Position numbers and translations under genes: made by a program. From Bacteroidales bacterium (GTDB taxonomy: Bacteria; Bacteroidota; Bacteroidia; Bacteroidales; 4484-276): a stretch of DNA of 9,863 nucleotides. Within the stretch, counting starts at the first letter, position 1, and every line of letters begins with the position of its first letter. Of the stretch, positions 7,345 through 9,863 are shown one piece after another. The DNA lies in the NCBI GenBank assembly GCA_029939965.1, contig JAOZRY010000078.1, positions 1 through 9,863 of the forward strand, read 5' to 3'. The notes beneath the pieces were generated by a model, which was given only the letters and a program-made list of their open reading frames with translations, made no database searches and was not told the DNA's origin.

Positions 7345-7682
7345 CTGATTATCGGGTTGTTCATAAGAACTCTTAAAAATACCAGCCCATTTTCATGAAC
7401 ATCTTTTATGTACAGGCTTTCATTATTATTAATCACCGTATCGTGGCTATGATAGTGTTTATGACTTTAACAACATTCCAGATATACCCATCAATTCAAA
7501 AATTAATTTCGAGCAAGCTCATAATCCCAACACATTACAAATATTTTCATCCCATTGTATGGGATAGAAACATTATGATTTTATGCTATGGGATTGTGGT
7601 AATGAAATTTAGAACTCAACAAAATTGCAATTACCTTCAATTTTAAATCGCATGTTGTATGCTAGATTTTTGTTGCGGGTTG

Positions 7683-7741
7683 CAAGTTGCGGGTTATGCC
7701 CAAAACGATTGCCGTCCTCGAAACTCGTAACCTGCAACTTG
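7683..7741. repeat. Inverted repeat of dispersed-repeat type
   Basis: The arms CAAGTTGCGGGTTA (7683-7696) and TAACCTGCAACTTG (7728-7741) pair at 13 of 14 positions, and the remaining pair is G-U in RNA. The loop is 31 bases. The left arm also contains a direct repeat: GTTGCGGGTT occurs at 7672-7681 and again at 7686-7695, with 14-base spacing. No T-tract follows directly, so it is not a standard terminator. As I recall, 'caagttgcgggtt / aacctgcaacttg' strings are recurrent in intergenic regions of many Bacteroidetes, so a dispersed repeat is likely; copy number cannot be seen here. Confidence 0.6.
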
Positions 7742-7810
7742 GAACATTTTTTCAATAAATCAATTTTTCAAATTACGATTGTTTTCCTGAAAAGTTTAAA
7801 ATTACTGAGT

Positions 7811-7841
7811 TCTGGAATTAGCGACAGATTAAATATTTTTG
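7811..7841 (+). promoter_or_regulatory. Candidate SRAP gene promoter
   Basis: TCTG (7811-7814), a 19-base spacer and TATTTTTG (7834-7841) fit TTTG-N19-TAnnTTTG with one mismatch in the -33 box and a perfect -7 box. Transcription would begin near 7848, about 25 bases before the ATG at 7874. Its place inside the longer open frame that begins at 7625 supports the downstream start for the SRAP protein. Confidence 0.45.
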
Positions 7842-7873
7842 CAATACATTTTAATCAAAATAATAATAAAAAT

Positions 7874-8545
7874 ATGTGTGGAAGATTTTCATTTGCTCCG
7901 GAGCTAAAAATCGTTAACGAACATTACAACATTACTGTTAACGATGGCGACATTAACCCGAATTACAATTGCACACCCGGTCAATTGTTGCCGGTAATCA
8001 GCAATAACAACCCCGGTACTATTAGTAAATACTTTTGGGGTCTTATCCCTTTTTGGGCTAAGGATAAAAACATTGGCTACAAAATGATTAATTCTCGTGG
8101 TGAAACTATTACTGAAAAGATGTCCTTTAAAAATGCGTTTAAAAAACGAAGATGCCTTGTTCCGGCTGATGCTTTTTACGAATGGCAAAAGAAGAGTGGA
8201 AGTAAAGAAAAGATTCCTTACCGGGTATTTTTACCAAATCAGCCCGTTTTTTCGATGGCCGGTATTTGGGAACAATGGAAAAATCCTGAGGGTGAATACA
8301 TTCGATCATTTTCGATAGTAACTACTTCGCCAAACGAACTTATGGCTGAAATACACAACCGAATGCCAGTAATCCTAACAAAAGAAAGCGAAAAACAATG
8401 GCTTGAATCTGATGACGAGGAAGGATTGCTGAAATTGATAAAACCTTATGAGGCAAATAAAATGGAGGCTCACAGGGTTTCGACTTTGGTAAACTCCCCC
8501 CGAAATAATTCAAAAGAAATTATTAAACCAGTGAAGATTGGATAA
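7874..8545 (+). CDS. SRAP-domain abasic-site processing protein (YedK/HMCES family)
   Basis: This 223-residue protein belongs to the SRAP family, which forms a stable thiazolidine DNA-protein crosslink with abasic sites in single-stranded DNA and so shields them from strand breakage. The frame is open from 7625, but the family requires the catalytic cysteine at position 2, exposed by Met removal. The ATG at 7874 gives exactly M-C-G-R-F. The 83-residue upstream extension would bury this residue and overlaps the candidate promoter and inverted repeat. Other family residues are visible: N73 and R75 (INSRGET), E103 (DAFYEWQ) and H161 (EIHNRMPVIL). The sequence FWGLIPFWAKD (54-64) is also typical. 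The length agrees with bacterial YedK-like proteins (about 220 residues). It is a single-gene unit, divergent from ahcY and convergent with the AsmA-like gene. No LexA-type operator was noticed. Confidence 0.95.
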   Translation: MCGRFSFAPELKIVNEHYNITVNDGDINPNYNCTPGQLLPVISNNNPGTISKYFWGLIPFWAKDKNIGYKMINSRGETITEKMSFKNAFKKRRCLVPADAFYEWQKKSGSKEKIPYRVFLPNQPVFSMAGIWEQWKNPEGEYIRSFSIVTTSPNELMAEIHNRMPVILTKESEKQWLESDDEEGLLKLIKPYEANKMEAHRVSTLVNSPRNNSKEIIKPVKIG

Positions 8546-8660
8546 GGCAATTCTCCGTCAATATTTATTGCTGTGTTCTGTATGGAGGATGAATAAAAAG
8601 AATCCCAAACCTAAATGATCTGTAATAACAACTGTTTTGATGAGAAGAAAAAGCAGGTAT
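8546..8660. other. Convergent intergenic gap without a strong terminator
   Basis: These 115 bases separate the SRAP stop from the AsmA-like gene's stop (TAG at 8661-8663). A weak inverted repeat, GAAAAAG (8647-8653) with CTTTTTC (8664-8670), spans that stop codon around a 10-base loop. It is A/T-rich and has no GC core, so termination here is uncertain on both strands. Confidence 0.35.
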
Positions 8661-9863
8661 CTACTTTTTCATTTCTTCCATGTAATGATCGTCTAACTTC
8701 CCTTCTGATTTAAGCTGACGCTCCATTTCACGCTTCTGTTGTTTTTCCTTACGCTCCTCGTTACCTCCACGAATGGTAGAGTTTACACCGCTTAAAGCCG
8801 ATTTTGCCAGGTAGTTGAAAAAGGATTTTCTTTTGTCGCGCCTAAAATAAATATCCCCGTATCTTGGCCCAAAAATATACTTCGGGTTATTTCGTCTAAC
8901 CACAAAAGTATTTGCAATAAATGAAGCTATGGATTCACCAAACCCTTTATCGCGCAATGTTTTTTTATCGATTAAACGAATATGTAGCTTGTTGTACCTA
9001 AACTCCATTTTGCCGGTGGCCAGATCATTATTTGCAGAAAAATTAAAATCGAGTAATTGATTATTTCCCTTTTTAACTTTTACAAAAGCAATGTGCTCTA
9101 ACATAGGGTTGAGGCTGGTAAGATCAAAATTATTTATCACACCGTTTACAGTAAATTCATCATGCTTACTTTTAAGGTTAAAGTTGAGTTGCATTTCTAT
9201 TCGTGCTTCGCCCATCATTTTGCCCGAAACGTAAAATCGCATCAGAGAATCACGAGCTATCTCTTTATTAGAATTGGTTATATTTCTTCCGGCAGCATTG
9301 ATGTTGGTAAACCAAATTTGGCCTGGCTGCAATGCCGGGGGCACGTATTCACGATATGTAAATTCCGAATTACGTATTAATAATGTATCCACCCGCATGG
9401 TAAAATTTAACTTCTGCAATGCTGAGACTGGTAATTTTGGATAATGATTTTTGGGAAGAGGATATAATTTGCTCCGGTAATCGCTCCCCATTAAGCCATC
9501 TAATTCGGCCTTATCAATCCACAGGGTGTTATCGAAAATAAAATTAATTAGCCGGAGATTACTAAATTTCAATGAATTGAACAACAAATCCATCCTATCG
9601 GACTGCACACCTTTTATAGCTGCAAATACTGAATCGGGATAGTTTGGGTGCAAATATCCCGAATCAATTTGCATTGAAGCATTGTTGCTCGAAAAATTAA
9701 TTAGTGCTGCCCCAAAATTGTACAAACTATCTTCGGTTATCTCCGAAAATCTATGGATAGTAAAATTAAGATCATCGGAATAGAAGAGTTTATTTTCGAA
9801 TATTTTATTTGCAGAGTCGATAAGAATGTTCTTTATCTGGAAGTCGATTTGGTTGAATAAATA
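8661..9863 (-). CDS. AsmA-like envelope protein, C-terminal part (5' end outside window)
   Basis: The frame is open without a stop from 8661 to the right edge, giving 400 C-terminal residues; the true start lies beyond 9863. A TTG at 9725 is an internal codon, since the protein-like sequence continues upstream (for example IDFQIKNILIDSANKIF). The protein is rich in alternating hydrophobic/polar beta strands, as in the AsmA/DUF748-like proteins that shape or bridge the envelope. The segment NNFDLTSLNPMLEHIAFVKV, then DFNFSANND, LATGKMEFRYN and SIASFIANTFVVRRNNP, followed by IYFRRDKRKSFFNYLAKS, resembles C-terminal parts of Bacteroidetes AsmA-like proteins as I remember them. The last about 35 residues are charged and Lys/Glu-rich (EERKEKQQKREMERQLK), probably a helix or coiled coil. 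The N-terminal membrane anchor expected for the family cannot be checked. The family assignment is moderate; AsmA-like is the best guess from pattern only. Confidence 0.75.
   Translation of the reverse strand, partial: YLFNQIDFQIKNILIDSANKIFENKLFYSDDLNFTIHRFSEITEDSLYNFGAALINFSSNNASMQIDSGYLHPNYPDSVFAAIKGVQSDRMDLLFNSLKFSNLRLINFIFDNTLWIDKAELDGLMGSDYRSKLYPLPKNHYPKLPVSALQKLNFTMRVDTLLIRNSEFTYREYVPPALQPGQIWFTNINAAGRNITNSNKEIARDSLMRFYVSGKMMGEARIEMQLNFNLKSKHDEFTVNGVINNFDLTSLNPMLEHIAFVKVKKGNNQLLDFNFSANNDLATGKMEFRYNKLHIRLIDKKTLRDKGFGESIASFIANTFVVRRNNPKYIFGPRYGDIYFRRDKRKSFFNYLAKSALSGVNSTIRGGNEERKEKQQKREMERQLKSEGKLDDHYMEEMKK

Larger units (their letters stand above)
7273..7873. other. Intergenic region between divergent ahcY and SRAP genes
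   Basis: This 601-base region contains the ahcY promoter (7314-7344), the SRAP promoter (7811-7841) and the inverted repeat 7683-7741. There is also a short hairpin ATCCCAT-TGT-ATGGGAT at 7549-7565; its right arm ATGGGAT recurs at 7588-7594. An open frame at 7395-7646 translates to a composition without domains or conserved motifs and is probably chance. I see no tRNA, known riboswitch or insertion-sequence end. The middle (about 7345-7670) is unexplained spacer DNA. Confidence 0.5.

Noticed and set aside
7273..7345. An SAH riboswitch upstream of ahcY
   Set aside because: The leader implied by the promoter is about 35 bases, too short, and no fitting paired structure was seen.
7395..7646. 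An 83-codon plus-strand open frame in the intergenic region
   Set aside because: It has no recognisable motif, no ribosome binding site and overlaps short hairpin sequences; chance in AT-rich DNA is more likely.
7625..7873. An 83-residue N-terminal extension of the SRAP protein
   Set aside because: SRAP proteins need Cys at position 2, which the ATG at 7874 supplies. The extension has no domain character and overlaps an inverted repeat and the candidate promoter.
9723..9725. TTG as the start of the AsmA-like gene
   Set aside because: The frame stays open to the window edge and the upstream residues continue the same beta-rich protein pattern, so the gene is cut by the window rather than starting here.

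Overview
This window looks like chromosomal DNA of a Bacteroidetes bacterium, probably a Marinilabiliales/Bacteroidales-like lineage. The DNA is AT-rich and Shine-Dalgarno sequences are mostly absent. Several upstream regions carry TTTG/TAnnTTTG-type promoter elements. The gene content also fits: a periplasmic two-propeller histidine kinase of the Reg_prop/Y_Y_Y type, a Bacteroidetes-style Rieske-like lipoprotein, a small membrane-anchored acidic protein and an AsmA-like protein. The lineage is inferred from these traits, not from a marker gene.

Layout from left to right. A minus-strand block holds a small membrane-anchored hypothetical protein (136-687), a LytTR response regulator (925-1680) and a 1056-residue LytS-type sensor kinase (1869-5039). 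In transcription order the kinase comes first, then the regulator, then the small protein. The kinase and regulator form a clear two-component pair: periplasmic sensing by 14 propeller repeats, one membrane span, a cytoplasmic kinase and a DNA-binding regulator. Divergent from the kinase is a small plus-strand lipoprotein (5173-5643). It resembles a Rieske domain in which most of the cluster ligands are replaced. A near-perfect bidirectional terminator (5789-5828) separates it from the convergent S-adenosylhomocysteine hydrolase gene ahcY (5845-7272, minus).

The 601-base region 7273-7873 separates ahcY from a plus-strand SRAP-domain gene (7874-8545, YedK/HMCES family). It holds a promoter for each of these divergent genes and a repeat-like inverted sequence, but no convincing gene. 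The window ends inside a minus-strand AsmA-like protein (8661-9863) whose N-terminus lies beyond the right edge.

How the genes work together: the kinase and regulator probably control targets in response to an unknown extracytoplasmic ligand. The divergent lipoprotein is a candidate target or partner by position only. AhcY (methyl-cycle housekeeping), SRAP (abasic-site repair) and the AsmA-like protein (envelope) appear to be independent genes. I see no phage, insertion sequence, CRISPR array, rRNA or tRNA. I found no clear new multi-gene system. The least ordinary items are the ligand-depleted Rieske-like lipoprotein beside the sensor kinase, the non-ATG starts of the two-component genes, and two intergenic repeat-like sequences.
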